Part shown: positions 1-9,460 of the stretch, one piece after another | Position numbering within the stretch: the first letter of the stretch is position 1 | Layout: the number at the start of each line of letters is the position of its first letter | Assembly: GCF_018596315.1 (NCBI RefSeq) | Contig: NZ_JAHEAG010000001.1 | Span: 843,504-907,503, forward strand | DNA from: Bradyrhizobium sp. SRL28 | GTDB lineage: Bacteria > Pseudomonadota > Alphaproteobacteria > Rhizobiales > Xanthobacteraceae | DNA length: 64,000 bases | Direction: 5' to 3' | Notes under the pieces: model-generated | Told to the model about the DNA's origin: nothing | Seen by the model: only the letters and a program-made list of their open reading frames with translations | Databases searched by the model: none | Translations under genes and position numbers: made by a program

Positions 1-1
1 C

Positions 2-208
2 GCCACGGTTCAGGCCAGCCGCCCCGGCGCGCGGCTCGAATTCATGAGCGGTATCGACGTGCATCACAACGTGGTCCGCTTCCTCTGGCGCCTGGTGCGC
101 GCGGATGGAACCTGCGGCGACACGTCAATCGATTTTGGCGAGGTCGGTCCCGACGGCCGGCTGATCAAGATCGTCGGCTTCTTCGGTCCACCCCCTGCGC
201 TCCCGTAA
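2..208 (+). CDS. NTF2/SnoaL-like protein, C-terminal part (cut by window edge)
   Basis: An open frame runs from the first bases to a TAA at 206-208 and encodes the last 68 residues of a protein. The pattern HHNVVRFLWRLVRADG, then SIDFGEVGPDGRLIKIVGFFG, resembles the last strands of NTF2-like (SnoaL-type) alpha+beta barrel proteins. In these the motif W-x-x-x-x-x-x-G, then a D-x-G-E strand, then a D-G-R-I-x-x-I-x-G-F-F-G strand is common. No catalytic residues can be assigned because the N-terminus lies outside the window. The nearest downstream gene is an FAD monooxygenase 94 bases away on the same strand, so co-transcription is possible. Confidence 0.6.
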   Translation, partial: ATVQASRPGARLEFMSGIDVHHNVVRFLWRLVRADGTCGDTSIDFGEVGPDGRLIKIVGFFGPPPALP

Positions 209-302
209 TTGCCCGGGTGCATGGAGATTGCCGCCCGGCTTTCGCAGTTGCCCCCTTGCCTCCTCTCATGTCATGACGCCCAAGGAGTAAGAGGGGCGTA
301 CC

Positions 303-1589
303 ATGACTGTTCTCATCGCGGGCGGCGGCATCGGCGGGCTGACACTGGCACTCAGCCTGCACCAGATCGGCGTTCCCGCCAGGGTCTTTGAAAGCGTGCC
401 CGAGCTGCGGCCGCTCGGCGTCGGTATCAACGTGTTGCCGCATGCGGTGCGCGAATTGATCGAGCTCGGCCTGCACGACAAGCTCGATGCGCACGCTGTC
501 CGCACCAAGGAGCTCGCGTATTTCTCCAAGCACGGCAAGCCGATCTGGAGCGAGCCGCGCGGCATCGAGGCCGGTTACAAATGGCCGCAATTTTCGATCC
601 ATCGCGGCACGCTGCAGCAGATTTTGCTCGATGCCGCGATTGAGCGGCTGGGAAAAGAGAACATCCTCACCAGCCATCATCTCGCCGGCTGGACCGAGAC
701 GGAAAACGGCGTGCGCGCCGAATTCATCGACAAGGCGACCGGAAAGTCAAAAGGCCATCACGACGGCACGCTATTGATCGCGGCCGACGGCATCCATTCG
801 GCGGTTCGCGAAAAGCTCTATCCCGGCGAAGGCCCGCCGATCTGGAACGGGCGCATCCTGTGGCGCGGCATTACCGACAGCGACGCCTTCCTGTCCGGCC
901 GTACCATGATCATGGCCGGCCACGAGATCCTGAAGTTCGTCTGCTATCCGATTTCGAAGCAGGCAGACAGCGCGGGCAAGTTCAAAATCAACTGGGTGGC
1001 CGAGCGGCATATGCCGCCGACCTATCAGTGGCGGCGCGAGGATTATAACCGCACTGCAAAACTCGAAGAGTTTCTGCCCTGGTTCAAGGACTGGAAATTC
1101 GACTGGCTCGACGTGCCCGGCTTGATCGAGAACTGCCCGCACGCCTACGAATATCCCCTCGTCGACCGCGATCCCGTTGCGCAATGGACGTTCGGCCGGG
1201 TCACGCTGATGGGCGACGCCGCACATCCGATGTACCCGATCGGCTCCAACGGCGCGTCGCAGGCGATTTTGGACGCGCGCGTCATCACCCGCGAAATCCT
1301 GGCGCATGGCGCGACCAACGCCGCACTTGTTGCTTACGAAGCCGAGCGCCGGCCGGCGACAACCGACCTCGTGATGCTCAACCGCCGCAACGGCCCCGAG
1401 CAGGTGATGCAGATGGTCGAAGAGCGCGCGCCCGACGGCTACAATGTCGTCACCGATGTGCTCTCGCTGAAAGAGCTGGAAGACATCGCCGCCAACTACA
1501 AGCGTGTCGCCGGCTTCCAGGTCGAGGGCCTCAACGCCAAGCCGCCGATCGTCCAGCTCACGCGGGAAGCACCGCGGGCTGCAGGCTAG
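303..1589 (+). CDS. FAD-dependent aromatic-ring monooxygenase (PhzS / salicylate hydroxylase-like)
   Basis: A 428-residue class A flavoprotein monooxygenase, expected to use NAD(P)H and O2 to hydroxylate an aromatic substrate in the cytoplasm. The Rossmann dinucleotide motif GGGIGG is at residues 7-12. A DG motif (AADGIHSAVR) lies near residue 160, and the FAD ribityl-binding GDAAHP motif is near 304-309, followed by GSNGASQAILDA. Length is normal for the family. The ATG follows a purine-rich stretch (AAGGAG, GAGGGG). The substrate cannot be read from the sequence. PhzS-like FAD oxidoreductases of unknown substrate are common in Bradyrhizobium. The 3' end overlaps the convergent thioesterase gene by 32 bases. 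Confidence 0.88.
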   Translation: MTVLIAGGGIGGLTLALSLHQIGVPARVFESVPELRPLGVGINVLPHAVRELIELGLHDKLDAHAVRTKELAYFSKHGKPIWSEPRGIEAGYKWPQFSIHRGTLQQILLDAAIERLGKENILTSHHLAGWTETENGVRAEFIDKATGKSKGHHDGTLLIAADGIHSAVREKLYPGEGPPIWNGRILWRGITDSDAFLSGRTMIMAGHEILKFVCYPISKQADSAGKFKINWVAERHMPPTYQWRREDYNRTAKLEEFLPWFKDWKFDWLDVPGLIENCPHAYEYPLVDRDPVAQWTFGRVTLMGDAAHPMYPIGSNGASQAILDARVITREILAHGATNAALVAYEAERRPATTDLVMLNRRNGPEQVMQMVEERAPDGYNVVTDVLSLKELEDIAANYKRVAGFQVEGLNAKPPIVQLTREAPRAAG

Positions 1590-2013
1590 CCGAAGGGGCG
1601 ATGGCCTTCGCGGTCTCGACCAGCCGCGCGCTGGTCGTGGCCGTCGCCAGCAGCGTGCCATCCGCGGCCGTCAACCGCCCCTCCACAAAGGCAACGGTCT
1701 TGCCAAGATGGGTGACCCTGGCCTCGCCTGTGATCGGCCCGGGCTTCGCCGGCGCCAGAAAATTCACGGTCATGGTGATGGTCGCCGTGTAGAGTTTTCC
1801 GTCTGTCATGGTGAACACCGCCGGCCCCATGGTGTCGTCGAGCATCGCCGAGAGAATGCCGCCCTGCACGAAGCCGGCCGGGTTGCAGAAATCCCGTTTG
1901 CCGTCGAATCCAATACGGATCCAGCCCTCCTTCGGCCGCGCGTCGAGCACGTGCCAGCCGAGCAGTCTGGAAGACGGCGGCGTGGGGATAGTGTCAAGAG
2001 CGGTGCTGATCAT
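1558..2013 (-). CDS. PaaI-type hot-dog thioesterase
   Basis: A 151-residue single hot-dog-fold protein, predicted to hydrolyse an acyl- or aryl-CoA thioester. The core motif NPAGFVQGGILSAMLDDTMG sits on the hot-dog helix. The usual HGG turn reads QGG here, and the DD pair keeps the catalytic acid. The later stretch TMTVNFLAPAKPGPITGEARV is the second recognisable block of PaaI-like enzymes. It converges on and slightly overlaps the upstream monooxygenase. It stands 76 bases from the end of mutY, with a 10-bp stem-loop in between. The natural substrate is unknown. Confidence 0.85.
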   Translation of the reverse strand: MISTALDTIPTPPSSRLLGWHVLDARPKEGWIRIGFDGKRDFCNPAGFVQGGILSAMLDDTMGPAVFTMTDGKLYTATITMTVNFLAPAKPGPITGEARVTHLGKTVAFVEGRLTAADGTLLATATTSARLVETAKAIAPSASLQPAVLPA

Positions 2014-2044
2014 GGGAACCTCCGTTAGGCTCCCGGTCTAACGC

Positions 2045-2076
2045 AAGCCTGCTGCCAGCATGGTGTCAGCAGGCTT
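2045..2076 (-). terminator. stem-loop between mutY and the thioesterase gene
   Basis: Arms AAGCCTGCTG (2045-2054) and CAGCAGGCTT (2067-2076) are perfectly complementary around a 12-base loop. It lies directly after the mutY stop on the minus strand. No T-tract follows, so it may end mutY transcripts only weakly or protect their 3' ends. Confidence 0.4.
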
Positions 2077-2089
2077 CGGCGCGCCGCGC

Positions 2090-3214
2090 CTAGAGGTCCA
2101 GCCCGTGTGTGATCGCTTTGCGCATCACGTTGGGCAAAGCCTCGTCAGCCAGTGTTGCGATCGGCACCCAGCGCATGCCCTCCGGCGCCCGCGTGCGCGC
2201 GGGAAGCTGGGCGGTATAGATCACAAGCTCAAGCGGAAAATGGGTGAAGACGTGGGTCACGACGCCTGCCTTGCGATGCCAGCGCGCCACGCCCTTGAGC
2301 GCAGGCGCCTGCTTCAGCGCCGCCTTGTCGTCCTGCCCGGCCAGCCATTCCGAGCCTGGTACTTCGGTCATTCCGCCGAGCAGGCCTTTTTCCGCCCGCG
2401 TACGCACAAGGAGTTCATCGCCGCGCGTGACGATAAAGGCGGCCCCGCGGCGCAGGGTACCCGCCTTCTTCGGCGCCTTGCGCGGAAAGATCTTCTGATC
2501 GCCGCGCAAGCGGGCGGCGCAGTCATCATTCAACGGGCATAACGCACAGGCCGGCTTCTTTGGCGTGCAGATCGAAGAGCCCAGATCCATCAGCGCCTGC
2601 GCGCTATCGCCGGCGCGAGACTTCTCGTCGCCGGCGCGGGATGGTCCGAGCAACGTCGACGCCAATTCCTGTATGAGCGGCTTGGCCTGCGGCAGCGGCT
2701 CTTCGACCGCGTAAAGCCGCGACACCACGCGCTCGATATTGCCGTCCACCGGCATGGTTCTGATGTCGAAGGCGATCGCACCGATTGCCGCCGCCGTGTA
2801 TGGCCCGATCCCCGGCAATTTGCGCAGGCCTTCCTCGGTGTCGGGAAACACCCCGCCATGGTCGCGCAGCACCGCCACCGCGCAGGCATGGAGATTGCGC
2901 GCGCGCGAATAATAGCCGAGCCCGGCCCACATCCGCAGCACGTCATCCTGCGAGGCGCGGCCGAGCGCGGCGACATCCGGCCAGCGCGCCAGAAACTTCT
3001 CGAAATACGGCCCGACCGTTTTGACGCCGGTCTGCTGCAGCATGATCTCGGACAGCCAGACCCGGTACGGATCGGCCCGCTCCCCCGCCGGTGGCCGCCA
3101 TGGCAACCGACGGCGATGACGGTCGTACCAGTCGAGCAGCAGCGCGGGGCGGGAGGCGCTGCTCTCGGAAGGGACTGCCAGTCGCGTGATTTTGGCTGCC
3201 GCGGAAGAAGTCAT
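2090..3214 (-). CDS. mutY: A/G-specific adenine DNA glycosylase MutY
   Basis: A 374-residue glycosylase that removes adenine mispaired with 8-oxoguanine. Catalytic Glu56 lies in LSEIMLQQTGV. The helix-hairpin-helix is at about 133-147 (LPGIGPYTAAAIGA) and the catalytic Asp157 is in VDGNIERV. The [4Fe-4S] ligands C216, C223, C226 and C232 have the standard C-x6-C-x2-C-x5-C spacing. The last ~130 residues form the Nudix-like 8-oxoG recognition domain. A short insert around 192-203 carries RAGD twice, which looks like a local duplication. The gene is divergent from the DUF721-dsbA-smc group. To my knowledge that group often sits beside mutY in Rhizobiales. Confidence 0.95.
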   Translation of the reverse strand: MTSSAAAKITRLAVPSESSASRPALLLDWYDRHRRRLPWRPPAGERADPYRVWLSEIMLQQTGVKTVGPYFEKFLARWPDVAALGRASQDDVLRMWAGLGYYSRARNLHACAVAVLRDHGGVFPDTEEGLRKLPGIGPYTAAAIGAIAFDIRTMPVDGNIERVVSRLYAVEEPLPQAKPLIQELASTLLGPSRAGDEKSRAGDSAQALMDLGSSICTPKKPACALCPLNDDCAARLRGDQKIFPRKAPKKAGTLRRGAAFIVTRGDELLVRTRAEKGLLGGMTEVPGSEWLAGQDDKAALKQAPALKGVARWHRKAGVVTHVFTHFPLELVIYTAQLPARTRAPEGMRWVPIATLADEALPNVMRKAITHGLDL

Positions 3215-3249
3215 TCGTGCACTCTAATGTCGGAACGCAAATCTCTCCA

Positions 3250-3376
3250 CGTCATGCCCGGGCTTGTCCCGGGCATCCACGTCTTTCTTCTTTGTAGCAG
3301 TTCAAGACGTGGATGGCCGGGGCGTAGGCGAGCGGAAGCAACGCCGTCCTTCAGACGGCTATGCCCGGCCATGACG
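3250..3376. repeat. palindromic intergenic repeat (CGTCATGCCCGG type)
   Basis: An imperfect inverted repeat bounded by CGTCATGCCCGGGC and GCCCGGCCATGACG, with internal matching blocks CCACGTCTT and AGACGTGG. It fills most of the space between the divergent mutY and DUF721 genes. Confidence 0.75.
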
Positions 3377-3418
3377 GCGGAGATGGCGCCGGCGACGAGC
3401 AAGGTGATATAAAGCCCC

Positions 3419-3898
3419 ATGTCCAAACCCGGCCCGATCTCGGCAAAACCCCTCTCCGTCCTGCTCAGCGACGTCTTTTCCGACGCCTACGCCAAGCAGG
3501 GTTTTGCCGCGCGCGAACTGGTGACGCGCTGGGCCGACATCGCCGGCCCCGAAATCGCCGCCCACTCCGAGCCGCTGAAGATGCAATGGCCGCGGCCGGT
3601 GGAGGGGCAGCCGCAGGAGCCGGCTACGCTGATATTGCGGGTCGAGGGCCCTGCGGCGCTGGAGATCCAGCATTCGTCCGACGTCATCCTGCAACGGGTC
3701 AACCGCTTCTTCGGCTGGAGCGCGGTCGGCCGGCTGGCGCTGCGGCAGGCGCCGCTGTCGCGCCGGGCCAGTCCCGCGCGCAGCCGCGCGCCGGACCCGA
3801 AATCGGTGGCACAGGTCGCCGAAACCCTGTCCGCGGTGGAGGACGAGGAACTGCGCGCCGCGCTGGCCCGGCTCGGCGCCGCGATCAAGCGAAATTGA
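3419..3898 (+). CDS. DUF721 protein (DciA-like)
   Basis: A 159-residue protein with the DUF721 core at about 12-100: VTRWADIAGPEIAAHSEPLKM, then LRVEGPAALEIQHSSDVILQRVNRFFG. DciA, the bacterial replicative-helicase loader, belongs to this domain family. A role with DnaB is therefore plausible but not shown here. The C-terminal tail is basic and alanine-rich (RRASPARSRAPDPKSVAQVAE). The DsbA-like gene starts 118 bases downstream on the same strand. The ATG at 3419 is the only start that keeps the whole domain. The short upstream region is taken up by a repeat. Confidence 0.85.
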   Translation: MSKPGPISAKPLSVLLSDVFSDAYAKQGFAARELVTRWADIAGPEIAAHSEPLKMQWPRPVEGQPQEPATLILRVEGPAALEIQHSSDVILQRVNRFFGWSAVGRLALRQAPLSRRASPARSRAPDPKSVAQVAETLSAVEDEELRAALARLGAAIKRN

Positions 3899-4016
3899 GC
3901 CTTAGGCGCGGCGCAGCCGCTGCAACCCGCCATTGCCACAACTGGCGTTTCAAGCTAGCGAAGGCTTCTTTTCGTACTTCTTTCGGGCGTGAACGCGCCA
4001 CTCGGGAGCAGACTTG

Positions 4017-4670
4017 ATGATTACGCGCCGCGCCTTCACCGCCGCCCTGTCGCTGACCGGGCTGACCGCCCTCGCAGGCTTCTCGCCGCTGCGGCTGATC
4101 ACGGATGCCATCGCACAAGGCGCCGCCGACGTCGCCAAGCCGCAATCCTTGCCGGACATGGCGCTTGGACCTGCCAACGCCACCGTGACCATCACCGAAT
4201 ATGCCTCGATGACCTGCCCGCATTGCGCCGCGTTCACCGAAAAAGTGTTTCCGAAGATCAAGTCGGAATTCATCGACAGCGGCAAGATCCGCTTCGTGTT
4301 CCGCGAATTCCCGCTCGACATCAAGGCTGCCGCCGGCTCGATGCTGGCGCGCTGCATCGCCAAGGACGACGCGCCGAAGTTTTTTGCCGTGATCGACCTT
4401 CTGTTCAGGCAGCAGAACGACTGGGTGGTGAAGAACACCACGGAGACGCTGACCCGGATCGGCAAGCAGGCCGGCCTCACCCAGGCGCAGGTCGAGGATT
4501 GCCTGAAGGATCAGGCGCTGCTCGACAAGATCGCGGCCGACCAGAAGTTCGCCGCAGATGTCCTGAAGGTGCAGTCGACACCGACCTTTTTCATTAACGG
4601 CGAGATGCTCAAGGGTGAGCAGAGCTTCGAGGAATTCGCAAAGCGCATCAATTCGCTGTTGAAAAGCTGA
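4017..4670 (+). CDS. DsbA-family thiol:disulfide oxidoreductase, exported
   Basis: A 217-residue thioredoxin-fold protein with active site C67-P-H-C70 and the cis-proline segment VQSTPTFFINGE. These are typical of DsbA/DsbG-like oxidases or isomerases. The N-terminus TRRAFTAALSLTGLTALAG looks like a Tat-type signal (T-R-R-x-F followed by a hydrophobic run), so it should act in the periplasm. I chose the ATG at 4017 over the in-frame TTG one codon earlier; GGGAG sits about ten bases upstream. It lies between DUF721 and smc on the same strand. No DsbB partner is visible in the window. Confidence 0.9.
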   Translation: MITRRAFTAALSLTGLTALAGFSPLRLITDAIAQGAADVAKPQSLPDMALGPANATVTITEYASMTCPHCAAFTEKVFPKIKSEFIDSGKIRFVFREFPLDIKAAAGSMLARCIAKDDAPKFFAVIDLLFRQQNDWVVKNTTETLTRIGKQAGLTQAQVEDCLKDQALLDKIAADQKFAADVLKVQSTPTFFINGEMLKGEQSFEEFAKRINSLLKS

Positions 4671-4896
4671 TTCGCCCAGGCGGATTCATTCGAGCCGATA
4701 AGTCCAGCAAAAGGCTCGGCACAAGCGCTTCAAAAGCCTTGGGAAAAGCCCCGCGGGGCCGTTGCCCTCCGGCCCCAGCCTCGCCATTGTCGCGCTCCAG
4801 AAGAGCCGCAATGGGCGTCTCATCCACACCGACATTGCCTTCTATGGTATTGTCACGGCAGGGAGATTCGCGCCCGGCCAACAGAGATTTGTGTTC

Positions 4897-7800
4897 ATGA
4901 AACTTACGCGCCTCCGCCTCCACGGTTTCAAGTCGTTCGTTGAACCCACTGATTTCATGATCGAACCCGGCCTCACCGGCGTGGTCGGACCGAACGGCTG
5001 CGGCAAATCGAATCTCGTCGAGGCGCTGCGCTGGGCGATGGGCGAGACCTCGCACAAATCGCTGCGCGCCGCCGACATGGATGCGGTGATCTTCGCCGGT
5101 TCCGGGAACCGCCCGGCGCGCAACCACGCCGAAGTTGTCATGACGATCGACAATTCCGATCGCACGGCGCCAGCCGCAGTCAATGATAGCCAGCTTCTTG
5201 AGATCTCTCGCCGCATCGAGCGCGAGTCCGGCTCGGCCTATCGCATCAACGGCCGCGACGTCCGCGCCCGCGACGTGCAGATCCTGTTTGCCGATGCCGC
5301 CACCGGCGCGCGTTCGCCGGCGCTGGTTCACCAGGGCAAGATCGGCGAGATCATTCAGGCGAAACCCGAACAGCGCCGCCGCGTGCTGGAAGACGCTGCC
5401 GGCGTCGCCGGCCTGCATGCCCGCCGCCACGAAGCCGAGCTGCGGCTGAAGGCGGCCGAAACCAACCTCACCCGCGTCGAGGACGTGATCGGGCAATTGT
5501 CCGGCCAGATGGAAGGGTTGAAGAAGCAGGCCCGTCAGGCCATTCGTTTCCGCGAAGTCGCCGCCAAGGTGCGCAAGGCGGAAGCCACGCTGTTCCATCT
5601 GCGCTGGCTGGAAGCCAATGTCGACGTCGCGGAAGCCGGGCATACCCACGACATCAACGTCCGCGAGATGGCCGAGCGCACCCGCGAACAGGCCGAGGCC
5701 GCGCGTATCCAGGCGATCCGCGCCTCCGAACTCCCTGCCCTGCGCGAGGGCGAAGCCCGCGCTGCGGCGGGGCTGCAGCGCCTCACCAATGCGCGCGAAC
5801 AGCTTGACCGCGAGGAAGGGCGCGCCAAGGAGCGCGTCGCCGAGCTCGACCGGCGGCTGACGCAATTCGCCGCCGACATCGCGCGCGAACAGCAGCAGAC
5901 CTCCGATGCAGAGATCGCGCTGCAGCGGCTCGACACGGAAGACGCCGAGTTAAAGGAAGAGATCAAGTCGCGCGTCGAAAAGCGCTCCGGCGTTGATGAA
6001 CGCGTGTCAGACGCCGAGACAACGCTGGCCGCCGCCGAGCGCATGTTCGGCGAACTGACCACCGCGCTGGCCGACCTTACCGCCAAGCGCAAGCAGCTCG
6101 AAGCCGGTGTACGCACCCACCGCGACCGGCTGGCCCGGCTCGATCAGGAAATCGCCAGCGTCCAGGCCGACGAGCAGAAACTCAGCGACGAGACCGGCAA
6201 TCTCGGTGACCTCGACGTGCTCGCCGCGACCATGGAGACCGCGCAGGAAACGCTGGCGGCGTCCGAAGCCGCAGCCCAAGCCAGCGAGACCGGTCACGTC
6301 GCCGCGCGGCAGAAGCTCGAAGCCTCCCGCGCTCCGCTCACCGAGGCCGACAAGCGCGTGCAGCGGCTGGAGACCGAAGCGCGCACGATTTCAAAACTCG
6401 TCAACGGCGAGACCAAGAATTTGTGGCCGCCGATCATCGACGGCGTCACCGTCACCAAGGGCTATGAAAAAGCGATCGGCGCCGTCCTCGGCGACGATCT
6501 TGACGCCCCCGTCGACCCCTCCGCGCCGATGCGCTGGACCCATGCGGGTGCGAGCTTCGACGATCCGTTGCTGCCGGCCGGCGTCGACCCGCTTGCCGCC
6601 CACGTCGAGGCGCCGTCCGAGCTGGCGCGTCGTCTCGCGCAGATCGGCGTCGTGCCGAAGGAGCGCGGCGCCGAACTGGTTTCGCAATTGAAGACCGGCC
6701 AGCGGCTGGTGTCGCTGGAAGGCGACGTCTGGCGCTGGGACGGTTTTGTCGCGGCTGCGCACGCGCCGACCGGCGCCGCACGGCGTCTTGCCGAACGCGC
6801 GCGCCTCGTCGATATCGAACATGAGCTGGAGCAGGCCCGTACCGACGCCGCCAATAAGCGGCAGGCCTTGGAAGACGCCGAGGCCGAACTGAAGGCGGCC
6901 TCCGCCGCCGAGTCCGCCGCCCGCGAAGCCTGGCGGGCTGCGCAACGCGAAGCCGATGCGGCGCGCGAACGCCATGCCACGACCGAGCGAGAGATCAATC
7001 GCCACGCCGCGCGCAAATCCGCGCTGACCGAAGCCCATACCCGGCTCGCCGCCGATCGCAGCGAGGCCGAGGCCGCGCATGAGAGCGCCAACGCCGCGCT
7101 GGCCGAGTTACCGCCAACCGATGAGACGGAAGCGAAACTTAGCGCCGTTCGCTCCGAGATTGACGGGCACCGCCGCTTTGCCGCGCAAGTGCGGGCCGAA
7201 GCCCAGGCGCTGGCGCGCGAGGCCGAACTAGCCGACAAGCGCGTGCAGGCGATAACGGCCGAGCGCACCGAATGGCAGAACCGCAGGCAAAGCTCGGCCT
7301 CCCAGGTCGCCACCGTCGAGGCGCGTATCACCGAAGTGACGGCCGAGCGCGCCGACCTTGAAAATGCACCGGCGCTGTTTGCCGAAAAGCGCCGCGCGCT
7401 GATCAACGAAATCGAGTCCGCCGAAAGCGCCCGCCGCGTCGCCGCCGACGCGCTCGCCGCCGCCGAGAGCGTGATGGCGCAGACCGACCGCGAAGCCAAG
7501 GCATCGCTCGAGGCGCTCTCCTCTGCCCGCGAAGCCTGCGCCCGCGCCGAAGAGCGCATGGAAGGCACCAAGCGCCGGCTTTCCGACATCGAGCGCGAAA
7601 TCCACGACATGCTCGAAGTCGAGCCGCATGCGGTGGCAGCGATGGCCGAGATCGAGCCCGGCGCGGAACTGCCGCCACTCAACGAGATCGAGGAAAGCCT
7701 CGAAAAGCTGCGCCGCGATCGCGAGCGCCTGGGCGCCGTCAATCTGCGCGCCGAGGAAGAGCTGCGCGAGGTCGAGACCCAGCACACCGCGCTGACCACC

Positions 7801-8361
7801 GAGCGCGACGACCTCGTCGAAGCCATCAAGCGGCTGCGCCAGGGCATCCAGAGCCTCAATAAGGAAGCCCGCGAGCGGCTGTTGACCTCGTTCGAGACCG
7901 TCAACGAGCACTTCAAGCGGCTGTTCACGGAACTGTTCGGCGGCGGCGAAGCAGCACTTCATCTGATCGAAAGCGACGATCCGCTGGAGGCTGGTCTGGA
8001 AATCATCGCAAAACCGCCCGGCAAGAAGCCGCAGACGCTGTCGCTGCTGTCAGGTGGCGAGCAGGCGCTGACGGCGCTGGCGTTGATCTTCGCGGTGTTC
8101 CTCACCAACCCGTCGCCGATCTGCGTGCTGGACGAAGTCGACGCCCCGCTCGACGACCACAACGTGGAGCGGTTCTGTAACCTGCTGCACGAAATGACGT
8201 CGTCGACGGAAACCCGCTTCATCATCATCACGCACAATCCGATCACGATGGCGCGGATGAACCGGCTGTTCGGCGTCACCATGGCCGAACGCGGCGTGTC
8301 GCAACTGGTCTCGGTCGGCCTCGACGACGCCGTGAAGATCCTGGATCAGATCGTGGCGTGA
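4897..8361 (+). CDS. smc: Chromosome segregation ATPase SMC
   Basis: A 1154-residue structural maintenance of chromosomes protein. The Walker A (GPNGCGKSNLVEALRWAMG) is close to residue 30. Two long Ala/Glu/Arg-rich coiled coils flank a hinge at roughly 508-620. The ABC signature LSGGEQALTALAL is near 1051 and Walker B VLDEVDAPLDDHN near 1076. SMC dimers with ScpA/ScpB load at parS and organise newly replicated origins; scpAB are not in this window. The frame is open 45 codons further upstream, but family alignment fixes the start at MKLTRLRLHGFKSF. The distance of 226 bases from dsbA allows its own promoter. Confidence 0.96.
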   Translation: MKLTRLRLHGFKSFVEPTDFMIEPGLTGVVGPNGCGKSNLVEALRWAMGETSHKSLRAADMDAVIFAGSGNRPARNHAEVVMTIDNSDRTAPAAVNDSQLLEISRRIERESGSAYRINGRDVRARDVQILFADAATGARSPALVHQGKIGEIIQAKPEQRRRVLEDAAGVAGLHARRHEAELRLKAAETNLTRVEDVIGQLSGQMEGLKKQARQAIRFREVAAKVRKAEATLFHLRWLEANVDVAEAGHTHDINVREMAERTREQAEAARIQAIRASELPALREGEARAAAGLQRLTNAREQLDREEGRAKERVAELDRRLTQFAADIAREQQQTSDAEIALQRLDTEDAELKEEIKSRVEKRSGVDERVSDAETTLAAAERMFGELTTALADLTAKRKQLEAGVRTHRDRLARLDQEIASVQADEQKLSDETGNLGDLDVLAATMETAQETLAASEAAAQASETGHVAARQKLEASRAPLTEADKRVQRLETEARTISKLVNGETKNLWPPIIDGVTVTKGYEKAIGAVLGDDLDAPVDPSAPMRWTHAGASFDDPLLPAGVDPLAAHVEAPSELARRLAQIGVVPKERGAELVSQLKTGQRLVSLEGDVWRWDGFVAAAHAPTGAARRLAERARLVDIEHELEQARTDAANKRQALEDAEAELKAASAAESAAREAWRAAQREADAARERHATTEREINRHAARKSALTEAHTRLAADRSEAEAAHESANAALAELPPTDETEAKLSAVRSEIDGHRRFAAQVRAEAQALAREAELADKRVQAITAERTEWQNRRQSSASQVATVEARITEVTAERADLENAPALFAEKRRALINEIESAESARRVAADALAAAESVMAQTDREAKASLEALSSAREACARAEERMEGTKRRLSDIEREIHDMLEVEPHAVAAMAEIEPGAELPPLNEIEESLEKLRRDRERLGAVNLRAEEELREVETQHTALTTERDDLVEAIKRLRQGIQSLNKEARERLLTSFETVNEHFKRLFTELFGGGEAALHLIESDDPLEAGLEIIAKPPGKKPQTLSLLSGGEQALTALALIFAVFLTNPSPICVLDEVDAPLDDHNVERFCNLLHEMTSSTETRFIIITHNPITMARMNRLFGVTMAERGVSQLVSVGLDDAVKILDQIVA

Positions 8362-8383
8362 GATCGCCCGTTTACCCGATTGA

Positions 8384-8482
8384 CGTCATCATCCGCGAAG
8401 GCGGATGATCCAGTACGCCGCGCTTTCTGTGAGACTCTCAACCTTCTCGGCGTACTGGATGCCCGCCTACGCGGGCATGACG
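8384..8482. repeat. palindromic intergenic repeat (CGTCATCATCCGCGAAGGCGG type)
   Basis: Inverted repeat between smc and the Rsm22-like gene. The arms carry GATCCAGTACGCCG and CGGCGTACTGGATGCC. The ends CGTCAT and ATGACG face each other as in the other repeats of this window. Its right end is only 7 bases from the next ATG. Confidence 0.8.
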
Positions 8483-8489
8483 AGAACAA

Positions 8490-9458
8490 ATGACCTCACC
8501 CGACCTCCCCGCTGAACTGAAAGCCGCGCTCGACGGCAAGCTGCGGGGTTTTTCGCGCAGCGACGCTGCCGGCCGCGCAGCTTCAATCTCGAAAACCTAT
8601 CGCGACGGCGGCGGCTCCGGCGGCATCCGGTCGGAAACCGATGCACTGGCCTACGCACTGGCGCGGATGCCCGCGACCTATGCCGCAGTAACGGCGAGCC
8701 TGAACGCGCTCGTCGAGATCAGGCCGGAGTTCGCGCCCAACAGCCTGCTCGATGTCGGCGCCGGGCCGGGAACCGCGACCTGGGCAGCGGCGGAGGCTTT
8801 CCCCTCACTGCAGCGCTTTGCACTGCTCGATGCCAACAATACCTTGCGCACGCTGGCGCTCGACCTCGCACGGGACAGCACGCGTCTTCGTCAGATCAAC
8901 TACGACCGCGGCGAAGCCCGCGCCGCTCTGACCAGCGCGGATGCGGCCGATCTCGTCGTGGCGAGCTACGTGATCGGCGAGATCGGCGACGCCGAGCGGC
9001 GTACGCTCGCCGAACTGATGTGGGAAAAGACCCGCAACACGCTGCTCGTCGTCGAACCCGGTACGCCTGCAGGCTACGCAAGGATCATCGAGCTGAGAGG
9101 AAGGTTGATCGCTCTCGGCGCACACGTCGCCGCCCCCTGCCCGCACGACGGCCAATGCCCGCTGCAGCCGCCCGACTGGTGCCATTTCACCCAGCGCCTG
9201 CAGCGCTCGCGCGCGCATAAGCAGGTCAAGGGCGCGGAGCTGCCGTTCGAAGACGAAAGGTTCTCCTATGTTGCACTCGCGCGCGCGCCGGTCGCACAGC
9301 GCCCTTCCCGCGTGCTGGCGCAACCGGCCGTCAGCAAGGTCGAAATAACAGCAAAGCTCTGCACTCCGGATGGTCTCGCCCTCACAAAGGTGCCTCGCCG
9401 CACCAAGGCGGATTACGCCGCCGCCCGGCGCTGGCGGTGGGGGGACGCTGTTAATTGA
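8490..9458 (+). CDS. Rsm22-like SAM-binding protein (small ribosomal subunit assembly)
   Basis: A 322-residue protein with a class I methyltransferase fold. SAM motif I is DVGAGPGTATWAA at about 89-101. A conserved cysteine cluster C-P-H-x3-C-P ... W-C-H-F lies near 216-233. This combination marks the Rsm22 family. The mitochondrial member (METTL17/Rsm22) is a small-subunit assembly factor reported to hold an Fe-S cluster through such cysteines. A role in 30S assembly or rRNA modification is inferred from the family only. The start codon lies immediately after the preceding repeat, and no strong Shine-Dalgarno is visible. Confidence 0.8.
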   Translation: MTSPDLPAELKAALDGKLRGFSRSDAAGRAASISKTYRDGGGSGGIRSETDALAYALARMPATYAAVTASLNALVEIRPEFAPNSLLDVGAGPGTATWAAAEAFPSLQRFALLDANNTLRTLALDLARDSTRLRQINYDRGEARAALTSADAADLVVASYVIGEIGDAERRTLAELMWEKTRNTLLVVEPGTPAGYARIIELRGRLIALGAHVAAPCPHDGQCPLQPPDWCHFTQRLQRSRAHKQVKGAELPFEDERFSYVALARAPVAQRPSRVLAQPAVSKVEITAKLCTPDGLALTKVPRRTKADYAAARRWRWGDAVN

Positions 9459-9460
9459 CC

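Noticed and set aside
6462..7928. A 488-codon minus-strand frame in smc
   Set aside because: Serine/arginine low-complexity mirror of the coiled coil; not a gene.
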